From positions 42,752-106,751 of the forward strand of contig LUQU01000001.1 in NCBI GenBank assembly GCA_001628005.1: 64,000 nt of DNA. Direction: 5' to 3'. The notes beneath the pieces are model-generated. The model did no database searches, was not told where the DNA came from, and saw nothing but the letters and a program-made list of their open reading frames with translations. This document shows positions 16,169 through 25,879 of this stretch, piece after piece (position 1 is the stretch's first letter; every line of letters starts with the position of its first letter). Source of the stretch: SAR86 cluster bacterium REDSEA-S09_B4 (GTDB lineage Bacteria; Pseudomonadota; Gammaproteobacteria; Magnimaribacterales; Magnimaribacteraceae). The translations under genes and the position numbers were made by a program.

Positions 16169-17056
16169 ATGAAAAAATTTGAAGGAAAAACTGCTGTGGT
16201 GACTGGTGCTGCTAGTGGCATAGGATTCGGTCTAGCTGAAAAATTTGCTCAGGAGAAGATGCAGGTAGTTTTAGCAGATGTAGAAGAAGAGGCCTTAGAT
16301 AAAGCAGTGGAACAACTAAGGCAATATCAGCATAGGGTAGTAGGCATAAAGGCCGATGTACTTATTGAAGAGTCAGTTGGTGAACTTTTTACGCGTGCTA
16401 AAGAAGAGTACGGGAATATTCATATCCTTTGTAATAACGCAGGAATCGGAGCTAATTCAGGAGATAAGGCTATCTGGGAAATAGAGAAAAGCGATTGGGA
16501 ATGGGTAATGGGAGTTAACCTTTATGGTGTTCTTTATGGCATTCAAGCTTTTCTTCCGCATATGATCGAACACGGAGAAGAAGGCCATGTGGTTACTACT
16601 GTGTCTTTAGCTGGTCTTGTATCTGGAGCTGGAACCTATGGCGTGAGCAAGCATGCAGCCTTAGCTTTAACGGAGGGATTGAATAGAGATTTAATTGCTA
16701 GAGATTCTAAGATAGGAGCTTCTGTATTGTGTCCGGGTTTTGTGAATACAAATATCATGGATTCGGAAAGAAATAGACCTTCTCATCTAAAGAAAAAGAG
16801 CGAACCTGTGGTAAATGAACCACAAGCGGAAATATTTAATTTGTTGCTTAAACAAGGCAAAGAACCCAATGAAATCGCAGAAATTGTTTTTCAAGCAATA
16901 AAGGATAATGTTTTCTATATACTTCCCCACCCTGCTTGGGATGATAATCTAAGAACACACTTTGAAGACATTCTTTCTAGAAAAGAATTAATACCCCCAA
17001 GTGTTAATGATTTAGCAGAGTTCTTTAAGCCAAGAGAAGATGGAGAGAAGTATTAA
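16169..17056 (+). CDS. Short-chain dehydrogenase/reductase
   Basis: A 295-residue SDR with the NAD(P)-binding TGAASGIGFGLAE, the structural NNAGIGAN motif, and a catalytic YGVSKHAA (Tyr-x3-Lys) after SLAGLVSG. The C-terminal extension to about 295 residues, with FYILPHPAW, matches SDRs annotated in steroid or xenobiotic catabolism. The substrate is unknown. A GGAAAAGG-like ribosome site precedes the ATG. It stands alone on the plus strand, convergent with the AMP nucleosidase gene. Confidence 0.88.
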   Translation: MKKFEGKTAVVTGAASGIGFGLAEKFAQEKMQVVLADVEEEALDKAVEQLRQYQHRVVGIKADVLIEESVGELFTRAKEEYGNIHILCNNAGIGANSGDKAIWEIEKSDWEWVMGVNLYGVLYGIQAFLPHMIEHGEEGHVVTTVSLAGLVSGAGTYGVSKHAALALTEGLNRDLIARDSKIGASVLCPGFVNTNIMDSERNRPSHLKKKSEPVVNEPQAEIFNLLLKQGKEPNEIAEIVFQAIKDNVFYILPHPAWDDNLRTHFEDILSRKELIPPSVNDLAEFFKPREDGEKY

Positions 17057-17062
17057 ACCGTT

Positions 17063-17836
17063 TTAATACCTGAAGTGTCTGATTTGCTCTCCGCTTTTAC
17101 CGATTTCGGTCATTGCATTTATGCCTATCTCCAAATGCAGGTCAGACCATTCTTCAGTAACGCCTTTATCTGATTCTTCAGTTTTAACCCCGTCAGGTGT
17201 AACAGGCACATCAGATACCAAGAGCAAAGCACCCCGAGCGATCTCGTTATAATGCCCAACTATAAAAATTGTTGAGGTTTCCATATCTATTCCAATGCAA
17301 GTGGATTTTTGTAGCCTTTCTAAAAAAACTTTATCGTGCTCCCAAACCCTCCTATTCGTAGTAAAAATTACTCCTGTTCTATATTCCTGACCGCTTTCGA
17401 TAACCTTGTCTGAGACAAACTTATGCAATTTAAATGAAGGCAAGGCTGGAACTTCAGGTGGAAAGTAATCATTACTTGTTCCTTCACCTCTTATAGCTGC
17501 TATGGGTAGAATGAAGTTGCCAATTTCGCTTCGTTGCTTTAAACCACCGCATTTACCCAAAAACAGTACCCCACTCGGATTACAAGCCACCAACAAATCC
17601 ATTATTGTGGCTGCATTTGGAGAACCTATGCCATAGTTAATGATGGTCAAACCATCGGAGTTCGTAGAGGCCTGCATAGGTTTTTTTTCTCCGTAAATAT
17701 CAGAATTAAACTTATTGGCAAAATTTTCCACGTAATCCGAAAAATTGGTTAATAAGATATGATGACCGAACTCATCCAAAGGCATACCTGTATACCTGGG
17801 TAACCAATCTTTAGCTATGTCTAGCTTGTTTTCCAT
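17063..17836 (-). CDS. amn: AMP nucleosidase, short form
   Basis: This protein hydrolyses AMP to adenine and ribose 5-phosphate if the family call is right. It contains the phosphorylase-superfamily core: INYGIGSPNAATIMDLL, GVLFLGKCGGL, IRGEGTSNDYFPPEVPALP and CIGIDMETSTIF. At about 257 residues it has only the catalytic domain; the enterobacterial enzyme has an additional N-terminal regulatory domain and is nearly twice as long. The track begins at GTG 17845; the ATG at 17836, with GGGAAG close upstream, is a better start. Loss of the regulatory domain would remove the known ATP/phosphate control seen in the long form. Confidence 0.85.
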   Translation of the reverse strand: MENKLDIAKDWLPRYTGMPLDEFGHHILLTNFSDYVENFANKFNSDIYGEKKPMQASTNSDGLTIINYGIGSPNAATIMDLLVACNPSGVLFLGKCGGLKQRSEIGNFILPIAAIRGEGTSNDYFPPEVPALPSFKLHKFVSDKVIESGQEYRTGVIFTTNRRVWEHDKVFLERLQKSTCIGIDMETSTIFIVGHYNEIARGALLLVSDVPVTPDGVKTEESDKGVTEEWSDLHLEIGINAMTEIGKSGEQIRHFRY

Positions 17837-17894
17837 ACTTCCCACGAAAGCATGCTACTCGTTTCAACAATAAATACAATTTTAGAAATTTTTT

Positions 17895-18530
17895 TTATAG
17901 TTCTGAAATCCAAGTGTATAGATCGTCAGCTATTACATACTGGCCATTAACATTCGGATGAATACCGTCTGTTAGCATCAAGTCTTTATTTAAAACTATT
18001 TCCTCATTAAGCATGGAAGGCACTAGTTTTGCGTCAAACTTAGTTGCAACTTCTTCATAAATTCTTACAAGCCTTTCCTTATATTTAGTTCCATAATTTG
18101 GTGCTACTACGATTTGCATAATAATAATTGCGATCTCCTTTTCTTTAGCCAACTCACACATTGTTATTAAATTCGATCGTACTTTGGAAGGCGGATAACC
18201 TCTCAGTGCATCATTGGCACCAAGTTCTATAAACAAAAAGTCTGGGGAAAGACCGTTTAAAAGAGAAGGAAGCCTTGAAAGCCCGCCTTTGGTAGTCTCT
18301 CCAGATAAGCTTGCATTAATTAATTTGAGCTTTTTGCTATCAGTATCTAGTTTTTGTTGTACCAGTTTTACCCATTGTTTTTCTGAAGGAATACCGTAAC
18401 CGGCACTTAAACTATCTCCAAGGATAAGCATCTTCTTTTCAGTATCTGAAAATATATTTTGAGAACCCAGTAACAAGAAGAGAATTACTATAAAATTGCA
18501 CTTCTTCTGGAAATAGACAAATTTCTTCAC
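17895..18530 (-). CDS. tesA: SGNH esterase/acyl-CoA thioesterase I
   Basis: A 211-residue periplasmic SGNH hydrolase. A signal peptide is followed by block I ILGDSLSAGYG (Ser), block II SLSGETTKGG (Gly), block III ELGANDALRG (Asn) and block V TDGIHPNVNGQ (Asp and His). The start is GTG at 18530, giving MKKFVYFQKK and a hydrophobic signal core. It is divergent from the ybbA-ybbP pair with almost no gap, exactly as in enteric bacteria, which supports the assignment. TesA hydrolyses acyl-CoA, lysophospholipid and other esters in the periplasm. Confidence 0.92.
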   Translation of the reverse strand: MKKFVYFQKKCNFIVILFLLLGSQNIFSDTEKKMLILGDSLSAGYGIPSEKQWVKLVQQKLDTDSKKLKLINASLSGETTKGGLSRLPSLLNGLSPDFLFIELGANDALRGYPPSKVRSNLITMCELAKEKEIAIIIMQIVVAPNYGTKYKERLVRIYEEVATKFDAKLVPSMLNEEIVLNKDLMLTDGIHPNVNGQYVIADDLYTWISEL

Positions 18531-18546
18531 ATTGATTAACAGTTTT

Positions 18547-19206
18547 ATGATTATTAAAACACGTAATTTAACAAAAAAGGTTCCTTCCGAGGAAGGGGAA
18601 TTAATTATCCTAAACGATATTAACTTAGAACTTGAAAAAGAAAAGTCTCTGGCTGTAGTTGGTCCTTCAGGTTCTGGTAAATCTACTCTATTGGGCCTTT
18701 TAGCGGGCTTAGACTCTCCTTCGTCAGGCGAGATATTCTTAAATGACCAACCACTGCATGAACTTAGTGAAGACCAACGAGCTAAAGTAAGAAAGGAAAA
18801 TGTTGCTTTCGTTTTCCAATCTTTTGAACTTCTTCCAGGACTGACAGCAATAGAAAATGTAATGCTGCCTTCTGAACTTAATCTAGATAAAGATGCTGAA
18901 GCAAGGGCTAGCGAATACCTAACAAGGGTAGGTCTTGGAAATAGATTAAAACATTATCCAAGACAACTTTCCGGAGGCGAGCAACAGCGAGTGGCTATAG
19001 CAAGAGCTTTTGCCTGCAATGCGAAAGTTCTTTTTGCAGATGAACCAACCGGTAACCTCGATAATAAAACTGGAGCAAAAATTTCAGAACTTCTTTTTGA
19101 AGTCAATGAAGAATCTTCAAATGCTTTGGTTGTAGTCACTCATGACGCCAACCTAGCTTCTAAATGTGATAATCAAATTGAACTATCCGAGGGGTTAATC
19201 GCTTAA
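18547..19206 (+). CDS. ybbA: ABC transporter ATP-binding protein YbbA
   Basis: A lipoprotein-type ABC ATPase of about 219 residues with Walker A GPSGSGKST, the signature LSGGEQQRVAIARA, Walker B VLFADEPTGNLD and the switch His in VVVTHDANLA. The track begins at a TTG (18532); the ATG at 18547 gives the usual N-terminus. It lies 3 bp before the permease gene, and the unit is adjacent to tesA as in E. coli. With the permease it would form a MacB/LolCDE-like membrane complex that acts on envelope substrates; the true substrate is not known. Confidence 0.92.
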   Translation: MIIKTRNLTKKVPSEEGELIILNDINLELEKEKSLAVVGPSGSGKSTLLGLLAGLDSPSSGEIFLNDQPLHELSEDQRAKVRKENVAFVFQSFELLPGLTAIENVMLPSELNLDKDAEARASEYLTRVGLGNRLKHYPRQLSGGEQQRVAIARAFACNAKVLFADEPTGNLDNKTGAKISELLFEVNEESSNALVVVTHDANLASKCDNQIELSEGLIA

Positions 19207-19209
19207 AAA

Positions 19210-21660
19210 ATGCTTCTGGGACTTTCTTTAAAACTATTTTGGCGTGAACTTAAATCAGGCCAATTAAGTATTATGTTCTTTGCCTTGGTCTTGGCAGTAG
19301 CAACTGTCTCAAGCATCTCTTTATTTACCGATAGGCTTGAAAAAGCTTTATTAGCTGAAACACAAGAATTTTTAGGCGGTGATCTAAAATTTGAATCCAA
19401 CGATCTTATTGAAGACGAACCTTATGAGGAAATTCAGAAACTTAATTTAAAAAGCACTGAAATGGTCTTATTCGCTTCTATGTTGGCATCCGGAGATAAT
19501 TTGCAATTAGCCTCAGTAAAAGCAGTCGACCAGAACTACCCTCTTGTGGGAGGGGTTGAGCTTAGATCTGAATCTAAAAATATCTATGTAAAACGCCCCC
19601 CTGACCTAGGTCAAGTTTGGTTGGATCTTCGATTAATGGATATATTAAAACTCGAAGTAGGCCAAACAGTCAGCATAGGTGATGCGGATTTCATTGTTAG
19701 TCATTCAATTCTTTCTGAACCAGACAGAGCCTCTAACTCTTTTGCATTTGCTCCCAAGGCAATAATTAATGCCCAAGACCTAGAAAAAACAAATGTGGTG
19801 CAACCAGGGAGCAGGGTAAGATTTTCGACAGTGTATTTAGGCGAAAAAGCAGAACTCTTACTTGCAAAAAATATTCTAGAAAAAACCAAACAACCCGGTG
19901 ATGACATTAGAGAAGCTCAAGATGCTAACGATTCTTTGGGAAAAGCCATTGAAAGATCAGGCAACTTCTTTTTACTAGGTGGCCTTCTGGCAGTCCTCAT
20001 GGCTGCTTTTACTGTTGGGATGAGTTCACAAAGATTCGCACGTCGTCATATTGAATACGTAGCTATTTTAAAAAGCTTAGGTACAGAATCTTGGGAAATT
20101 AGACTGCTTTATTCTTTAATTTTTATTGAATTAGGTGTTTTTGCTATCTTTTTTGGCTTAATTTTGGGCTGGTTTATGCAAGAGGGTTTTACTGGCATTT
20201 TGAAACAATATTTTCCGACTGACCTGCCAACACCAGGATTTCAGCCTTTGTTAATATCTTCTTTAACAGTATTTATTTGTCTAATAGGTTTTGTTTACCC
20301 AAACCTTGTTAAATTGGTAAAAATCTCTCCTTTAAGCATACTTAGAAGAGAAGAGTCTAAAACTTCAAGTAGTTCTTATCTTATGTTCGCTTTAGCCTTA
20401 TCAGCTATGTTTTTACTTGTTTTCTTATATACAGAAAGGCTATTACTTTCTTCCATAGTATTTTTCACTATTCTTTTCATTTTTGTTTTAGGTTATGGAA
20501 TCATTTTAAGTTTCTTTCGCAGCACAACCAGGCTTGGTTTAGGGGCTAACAATCCACTCTCTCTGGCTTGGTCTGAATTGCACAGAAGAAAATACACAAA
20601 TTCTCTGCAAGTGCTGGCTTTCACCATGGCAATTGGGCTAAGCCTAATAGCTTTTTCTGCCAGGACAGACTTAATGTCAACCTGGGAGTCAACATTACCC
20701 CCTGACTCCCCAAATAATTTCTTAATTAATATTAGTAAGTCTGACTTGAATTCTATTTCTTCTTTTTTAGAAGAAAATGAAATAGAAGAGAGCACTTTCT
20801 ATCCTATTACAAATACAGTAATCATTAAGCTACCTAAAGAAGGTGAAGAGGTGTCTAAACCAATTGATAGAAATTTCAATGCAACTTGGTCAAGTGAATT
20901 ACCTCTAGGCAATACAATTGTTTCAGGCGAGTGGTTTAAAGGAAATTCGTCAGACGGCCTCTCAATTTCAAATGATATAGCTGCTAGATACGGTCTAGAT
21001 ATTGGAGACCCAGTTAAGGTTTTCTTTGCTGACCAAGAAATTGATACTTATATCCAAAATACGAGAGAGGTTAATTGGGATAATTTTTCTCCAAACTTTT
21101 TTGTGATTGGGCCTCCCGAAATTTTTAAAAATAGTCAAGCTACCTATATTACTTCGCTGCACGTCCCGAAAGAGAAAGATAAGGTAATTAGTGAATTTAT
21201 GTCTGAATTCAAAACTGTTTCTGTTTTATCGATAGATGCAATTATTGATCAGGTTAATGACATCATAGAACAAGTCTCAAAAGCTTTAGAGGTAATTCTT
21301 GGATTGACTATCTTTTCAGCTATGTTCTTAACTCTAGCTACTATTCAAGATGGCTTTAACTTAAGATTGCACCAATCAGCCATACTCAGAACCTTTGGAG
21401 CAAGTACTTCTTTATTGCAAAAATCTACTGCTTTAGAGTTTGCCTTGTTGGGGTTATTGGCAGGTTTTTTGGGTGCTTTATTAGCTCAGACGGGAATATT
21501 CTTTCTTGAAACAGAGATCTTTGATCTTGAGGCAGCTTTTCATGCCAATATTTGGGTAATGGGCCCAATTATTGGCACTATATTAATTTGTGCTTTGAGT
21601 GTCATACTGATTCTATCTATAACCAGAAAAAACCCTAAAGAAATAATTTATAACTCTTAG
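19210..21660 (+). CDS. ybbP: ABC transporter permease YbbP (FtsX-like)
   Basis: An 816-residue membrane protein with the two-FtsX-domain layout of the YbbP family. An N-terminal helix precedes a large periplasmic domain, then a helix bundle near residues 250-400, a second periplasmic domain (about 500-680), and C-terminal helices (about 690-810). The RRHIEYVAILKSLGTESWEIRLLYS stretch is the typical cytoplasmic coupling helix that contacts the ATPase. It follows ybbA with 3 bp between them. The gene is convergent with the acyl-CoA carboxylase gene. Likely role: envelope lipid or lipoprotein handling together with YbbA. Confidence 0.9.
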   Translation: MLLGLSLKLFWRELKSGQLSIMFFALVLAVATVSSISLFTDRLEKALLAETQEFLGGDLKFESNDLIEDEPYEEIQKLNLKSTEMVLFASMLASGDNLQLASVKAVDQNYPLVGGVELRSESKNIYVKRPPDLGQVWLDLRLMDILKLEVGQTVSIGDADFIVSHSILSEPDRASNSFAFAPKAIINAQDLEKTNVVQPGSRVRFSTVYLGEKAELLLAKNILEKTKQPGDDIREAQDANDSLGKAIERSGNFFLLGGLLAVLMAAFTVGMSSQRFARRHIEYVAILKSLGTESWEIRLLYSLIFIELGVFAIFFGLILGWFMQEGFTGILKQYFPTDLPTPGFQPLLISSLTVFICLIGFVYPNLVKLVKISPLSILRREESKTSSSSYLMFALALSAMFLLVFLYTERLLLSSIVFFTILFIFVLGYGIILSFFRSTTRLGLGANNPLSLAWSELHRRKYTNSLQVLAFTMAIGLSLIAFSARTDLMSTWESTLPPDSPNNFLINISKSDLNSISSFLEENEIEESTFYPITNTVIIKLPKEGEEVSKPIDRNFNATWSSELPLGNTIVSGEWFKGNSSDGLSISNDIAARYGLDIGDPVKVFFADQEIDTYIQNTREVNWDNFSPNFFVIGPPEIFKNSQATYITSLHVPKEKDKVISEFMSEFKTVSVLSIDAIIDQVNDIIEQVSKALEVILGLTIFSAMFLTLATIQDGFNLRLHQSAILRTFGASTSLLQKSTALEFALLGLLAGFLGALLAQTGIFFLETEIFDLEAAFHANIWVMGPIIGTILICALSVILILSITRKNPKEIIYNS

Positions 21661-21669
21661 CTGTATCTG

Positions 21670-24600
21670 TTACCAGGTATCTACATTAGGCCTTTTCTTA
21701 GCTTTTCTTTCAGTTTTAGGAGGCAAAGACTTCAAGGCTGCCATTATCCACTTTCGCGTATCTGCAGGATCTATTACATCATCTAATTCAAAATGCGAGG
21801 CCATATTAACGGCCTTACCTCTTTTGTAACTATCTTCAACCATTTTCTCGTAAGTTTTAATTCGTTCTGCTGGATCTTTTATAGATTCTAGTTCTTTTCG
21901 GAACCCTAACTTCACAGCCCCCTCTAAACCCATGCCTCCAAATTCACCTGTTGGCCAAGTCACAGTAAACAATGGGATTTTAAAACTGCCTCCTGCCATA
22001 GCTTGTGCACCTAACCCATATGCTTTTCTGATAACAACTGACATCAAAGGAGTTTCAATATTTGCACCTACAACAAACATTCTCGCTGCATGCCTTACAA
22101 GGGCTGACTTTTCACTTTCTGGTCCAACCATAATTCCTGGACAATCTATTAAAGACAGGACCGGAATATCGAAAGCATCACATAATTGTATAAATCTTGA
22201 GCCTTTGTCAGCTCCAGGAGAATCAATAGCTCCTGAGAGGTGACCTGGGTTATTGGCAACAACGCCAACTGGTCTTCCTTCCACTCTGATAAATGAGGTG
22301 ATCATGCCTGGACTCCAATGCCTTCTTATTTCAAGGATAGAATCTTCATCTGCAATACCTTCTATCACCTTTCTCATATCGTAATAACGCAGTCTGTTTT
22401 CGGGTACTGCAAATCTAAGTTTTCTTTTATCTGGTGCTTTCCACTCTTTTTTAACTCCTTGGAAATAAGAAAGATATTTTTTTGCTGTTGCCACAGCTTC
22501 TTTTTCATCCTTAACAGCAATATCCACTACTCCATTTGGAACCTGGACATCCATTGGTCCAACTTCTTCAGGTGTGAATATTCCCAAGCCGCCTCCTTCT
22601 ATCATAGCGGGTCCACCTATACCGATATTAGAATCTTCAGTAGCAATAATCACATCACAACAGCCTAACAAGACTGCATTTCCAGCAAAACACCTTCCTG
22701 TTGTTATTCCCAATACGGGAACCAGACCTGATAACTGAGCAAAATAAGTAAATGCAAAACAATCTAAGCCTGCTACACCAGAGGTGTCAGTATCTCCCGG
22801 CCTTCCCCCTCCTCCTTCAGCAAATAGAATTGTTGGCAGTCTATTTTGTTCTGCAATTTCAAACATTCTGTCCTTTTTTGCATGATTTTGTTTGCCCTGA
22901 GTCCCAGCCAATACCATATAGTCATAAGACATAGCCATTACCCTTGAATCTTCTTCTGGAAAAAGATCACTGTTTACATGTCCTAATCCACAAACCATCC
23001 CATCGCCTGTAGTATTTTTTATTAAATCTTCTTCTGTCCTTCTTCTTCTTTGAGCAGCTAAAACGACAGAACCGTATTCGATGAAACTATCTTTATCGCA
23101 AAGGTCTTTAATGTTTTCTCTCGCTGTTCTATGTCCTGTTTTTCTCCTTTTGGCTACAGCCTCAGGCCTGTTAATATCATGACCTGCTTGTTTTCTATCA
23201 ATGGCTTCTTGCAGATCAGGCCTAATAAAATTTAAATCCAGTTTTTCATGTTGATCAGTTTTGGGTATTTCAACTGCAGCAGTTTTAATCAAAATTAAAG
23301 GATGGCCTTCATAAACAGTATCTCCTTCATCTACAGTAATTTCGGTAACTTCTCCACTTACTTCAGATAGCAATTCATGTTCCATTTTCATTGCTTCCAT
23401 AATTGCGATAGTTTTTCCTACCCAAACCTTATCTCCTGTCTTCACATTGAAGCTCACCATTAATCCTTGCATGGGTGCTTCTATTGCTTCAATTCCTTCT
23501 GGTAAATCATCGATTCTCATTTCAACAATATTCTCAGATTGAGAGTCTGCCGATATTAAACCTTTACCATGATCTAAAACTGCTAGAGGATCTTCACTAT
23601 CGATTTGCGCTCCTGCTAAATTTTGGTCTTTTCTTTTAGCTTTAGATTTTCTTTCTTTAGATTTTAAAATCTCTTCTAAATGCTCTTCTAAAAACCCTGT
23701 ATGAATTTTATTTTTCTTCATAACTGGATAACTGATAATGCTCTTCAAAAGATCCAAGTTAGTTGTAATGCCTTCTATGTAAAAATCGTTTAATGCGTTA
23801 TTCATCCTATTAAGGGCCTTTGGATAACTATCTTCAGGACCGTGTGTGATAACTTTAGCGATTAAAGAATCAAAACTAGGGTTTGTTTGATAACCCGTAT
23901 AGCCATAGGTATCAACTCTTACCCCTGGTCCAAAAGGTAAATCAAATCTTCCAAATACACCTCCTGTTGGTTTTGTATTGCCACTTTTATCCAATACTTC
24001 CATATTGACTCTGGCCTGTATGGCTATCCCTTTTGGTTCTGAAATATTGCTTTGTGTTATTTTTAGTTGCTTAAGTGTCTTTCCTAACGCAATTTGTATC
24101 TGATACTTCACAAGGTCTATTCCATAAATCTGTTCGGTAACGGTGTGTTCTACTTGCAATCTGGCATTTGCTTCAATAAATCTAAAAATCTTGCCGGTGT
24201 CACTGGTTAAAAACTCAGAAGTACCTAAGCCTTTGTAATTTGTAGTCTCTGCTAACTTTATGGCTGCACTAATAATCTGATCTCTATATTCTGGTTTTAA
24301 ACCCGGGCTCGGTGCCATTTCTATAATTTTTTGATGTCGTCTTTGGACCGAACACTCTCTTTCACCAAAATGAGTTACAGAACCAGAGCCGTCACCTACT
24401 ATTTGTACTTCTATGTGTCTTTGCTTATTTAAATACTCCTCAACGAATAGTGATTCCGAGCCAAAAGAAGTCTTTGCTTCAGAAGAAGCTCGCTCGTAGG
24501 CATCTTTAAGTTCATCCAGATTTTCTACCAATCGCATACCGCGGCCACCTCCTCCATTTACAGCTTTAAGCATAAGGGAAGCTTTCTTACTCAAACTCTT

Positions 24601-25035
24601 ATAAAAATTTTCAGCCTGTTTGTATGTAATCTTGCCAGAAGTCCCCTTTATAGTAGGGATTTGGTTTTCTTCAGCTAATTTTTTAGATCGAACCTTGTCT
24701 CCAAATAGCCTAAGAGTTTTTTCATCAGGTCCAACATAAGTAATGCCGGCTAATCTGACTGCTTTAGCGAAGTTGGGGTTTTCACTCAGGAACCCATACC
24801 CTGGATGTATTAAGTCAATTTGGTTTTCTTTAGCAATAGAGACAATGTCTTTGATATCTAAATAAGCCTGTACCCCTTTTTCTTTTAATTGGAAGCTTTC
24901 ATCCATCCTAGAGATATGCAAAGAATCTGCATCATCTTCAGAAAAGACCCCTACAGTCTTTAAACCTAAATCCTTTGAAGATTTAGCAATCCTGATAGCT
25001 ATTTCGCCTCTATTTGCGATTAGTATTTTTTTCAT
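21670..25035 (-). CDS. Single-chain biotin-dependent acyl-CoA carboxylase (BC-BCCP-CT)
   Basis: An 1121-residue protein that carries all three carboxylase activities. Residues 1 to about 450 are biotin carboxylase (ANRGEIAIRI, GGGGRGMR, FGERECSVQRRHQK, FIEANARLQVEHTVTE). Residues about 515-590 are the biotin carrier with EAMKMEHE, biotinylated Lys about 550. Residues about 600-1121 are the carboxyltransferase, with alpha and beta halves fused (TGDGMVCGLG, GVAGLDCFAFTYFAQLSGLVPVLGITTGRC, SLIDCPGIMVG). This order and length match the single-polypeptide long-chain acyl-CoA carboxylase group known from mycobacteria, rather than the two-subunit propionyl or methylcrotonyl enzymes. Its start touches the stop of the SDR gene by one base. 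Substrate length is inferred only; the catabolic neighbours fit an acyl-CoA pathway. Confidence 0.9.
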   Translation of the reverse strand: MKKILIANRGEIAIRIAKSSKDLGLKTVGVFSEDDADSLHISRMDESFQLKEKGVQAYLDIKDIVSIAKENQIDLIHPGYGFLSENPNFAKAVRLAGITYVGPDEKTLRLFGDKVRSKKLAEENQIPTIKGTSGKITYKQAENFYKSLSKKASLMLKAVNGGGGRGMRLVENLDELKDAYERASSEAKTSFGSESLFVEEYLNKQRHIEVQIVGDGSGSVTHFGERECSVQRRHQKIIEMAPSPGLKPEYRDQIISAAIKLAETTNYKGLGTSEFLTSDTGKIFRFIEANARLQVEHTVTEQIYGIDLVKYQIQIALGKTLKQLKITQSNISEPKGIAIQARVNMEVLDKSGNTKPTGGVFGRFDLPFGPGVRVDTYGYTGYQTNPSFDSLIAKVITHGPEDSYPKALNRMNNALNDFYIEGITTNLDLLKSIISYPVMKKNKIHTGFLEEHLEEILKSKERKSKAKRKDQNLAGAQIDSEDPLAVLDHGKGLISADSQSENIVEMRIDDLPEGIEAIEAPMQGLMVSFNVKTGDKVWVGKTIAIMEAMKMEHELLSEVSGEVTEITVDEGDTVYEGHPLILIKTAAVEIPKTDQHEKLDLNFIRPDLQEAIDRKQAGHDINRPEAVAKRRKTGHRTARENIKDLCDKDSFIEYGSVVLAAQRRRRTEEDLIKNTTGDGMVCGLGHVNSDLFPEEDSRVMAMSYDYMVLAGTQGKQNHAKKDRMFEIAEQNRLPTILFAEGGGGRPGDTDTSGVAGLDCFAFTYFAQLSGLVPVLGITTGRCFAGNAVLLGCCDVIIATEDSNIGIGGPAMIEGGGLGIFTPEEVGPMDVQVPNGVVDIAVKDEKEAVATAKKYLSYFQGVKKEWKAPDKRKLRFAVPENRLRYYDMRKVIEGIADEDSILEIRRHWSPGMITSFIRVEGRPVGVVANNPGHLSGAIDSPGADKGSRFIQLCDAFDIPVLSLIDCPGIMVGPESEKSALVRHAARMFVVGANIETPLMSVVIRKAYGLGAQAMAGGSFKIPLFTVTWPTGEFGGMGLEGAVKLGFRKELESIKDPAERIKTYEKMVEDSYKRGKAVNMASHFELDDVIDPADTRKWIMAALKSLPPKTERKAKKRPNVDTW

Positions 25036-25841
25036 TAACCTTCTTTATGTTGTGGTTCGTTATAAGCAACTGACCTTCCTCCATCCACGACTAAGTCATG
25101 GCAGGTAACAAATCTACCCGCTTCACTTGCAAGATATAGAGCAGCTTCTGAAATATCTTCCGCTAAACCTGTCATTCCCAGTGGTACTGCTTTGGCTAGA
25201 TTGCCTTTAAGTTTTTCCAACTTTTTTTCATTCTCTTCATCACTCAAAGTATTAGCCCTTGCCGATCCTCCCCAAAAAATAGGTGTTGCGATGGCTCCAG
25301 GAGAGATGGCATTAACACGAATGTTAAAAGGACCTAGGCTTACGCCAGCCATTCTAGTGTAATGAGATACAGCTGCTTTCAATGATGAGTAAAGTGGGGA
25401 GCCTTGTCCATAAACATGAGCAGCCACACTTGAATTATTGATAATACAGCCCCCTCCTATTTTTTTCATCGGTTCTACCGCATATTTAATTCCTAAAATA
25501 ACGCTAGAGAGTAATCCTAGGCCATAATCAATTTGTTCTTTAGTTATCTCAGCTACATTATCGGCTGTTCCATATCCAGCGTTATTAAACAAAATATCCA
25601 TTTGACCAAAAGACTTAACAGTAAAATCTATTGAATCAGAAATATCTTTTTCTATAGTTACATCAGACTTGTTAAAAAGAACACTTTCTCCTAATGCGTC
25701 AGCTAGATTTGAACCTTTTTCTTCTGACCTTCCTGTTATTACTACCTTTGCCCCTTCTTCAGCAAATAGTCTAGCCGTGTCAGCACCTATTCCACTTGTA
25801 CCACCTGTTATTAAAGCTACCTTTCCTTCAAGTCTTGCCAT
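25035..25841 (-). CDS. Short-chain dehydrogenase/reductase
   Basis: A 268-residue classical SDR with TGGTSGIGADTARL, NNAGYG, a catalytic region NNSSVAAHVYGQGSPLYSSLKAA (Ser...Tyr-x3-Lys) and a VDGGRSV ending. Its length and final VDGG are typical of cyclohexanol, steroid or 3-oxoacyl dehydrogenases. It shares a base with the carboxylase start, so the two genes are probably coupled. It follows the phytanoyl-CoA dioxygenase-like gene by 38 bp on the same strand. The set suggests oxidation of an acyl or alicyclic substrate. Confidence 0.88.
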   Translation of the reverse strand: MARLEGKVALITGGTSGIGADTARLFAEEGAKVVITGRSEEKGSNLADALGESVLFNKSDVTIEKDISDSIDFTVKSFGQMDILFNNAGYGTADNVAEITKEQIDYGLGLLSSVILGIKYAVEPMKKIGGGCIINNSSVAAHVYGQGSPLYSSLKAAVSHYTRMAGVSLGPFNIRVNAISPGAIATPIFWGGSARANTLSDEENEKKLEKLKGNLAKAVPLGMTGLAEDISEAALYLASEAGRFVTCHDLVVDGGRSVAYNEPQHKEG

Positions 25842-25879
25842 AACTTTTTCTCCCTTACTTAAACTAAAATTAGGTACTC

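Noticed and set aside
22318-22934. Plus-strand ORFs inside the acyl-CoA carboxylase and other long genes.
   Set aside because: They are shadows of real genes: no Shine-Dalgarno, no recognisable domain, and overlap with confirmed coding sequence.
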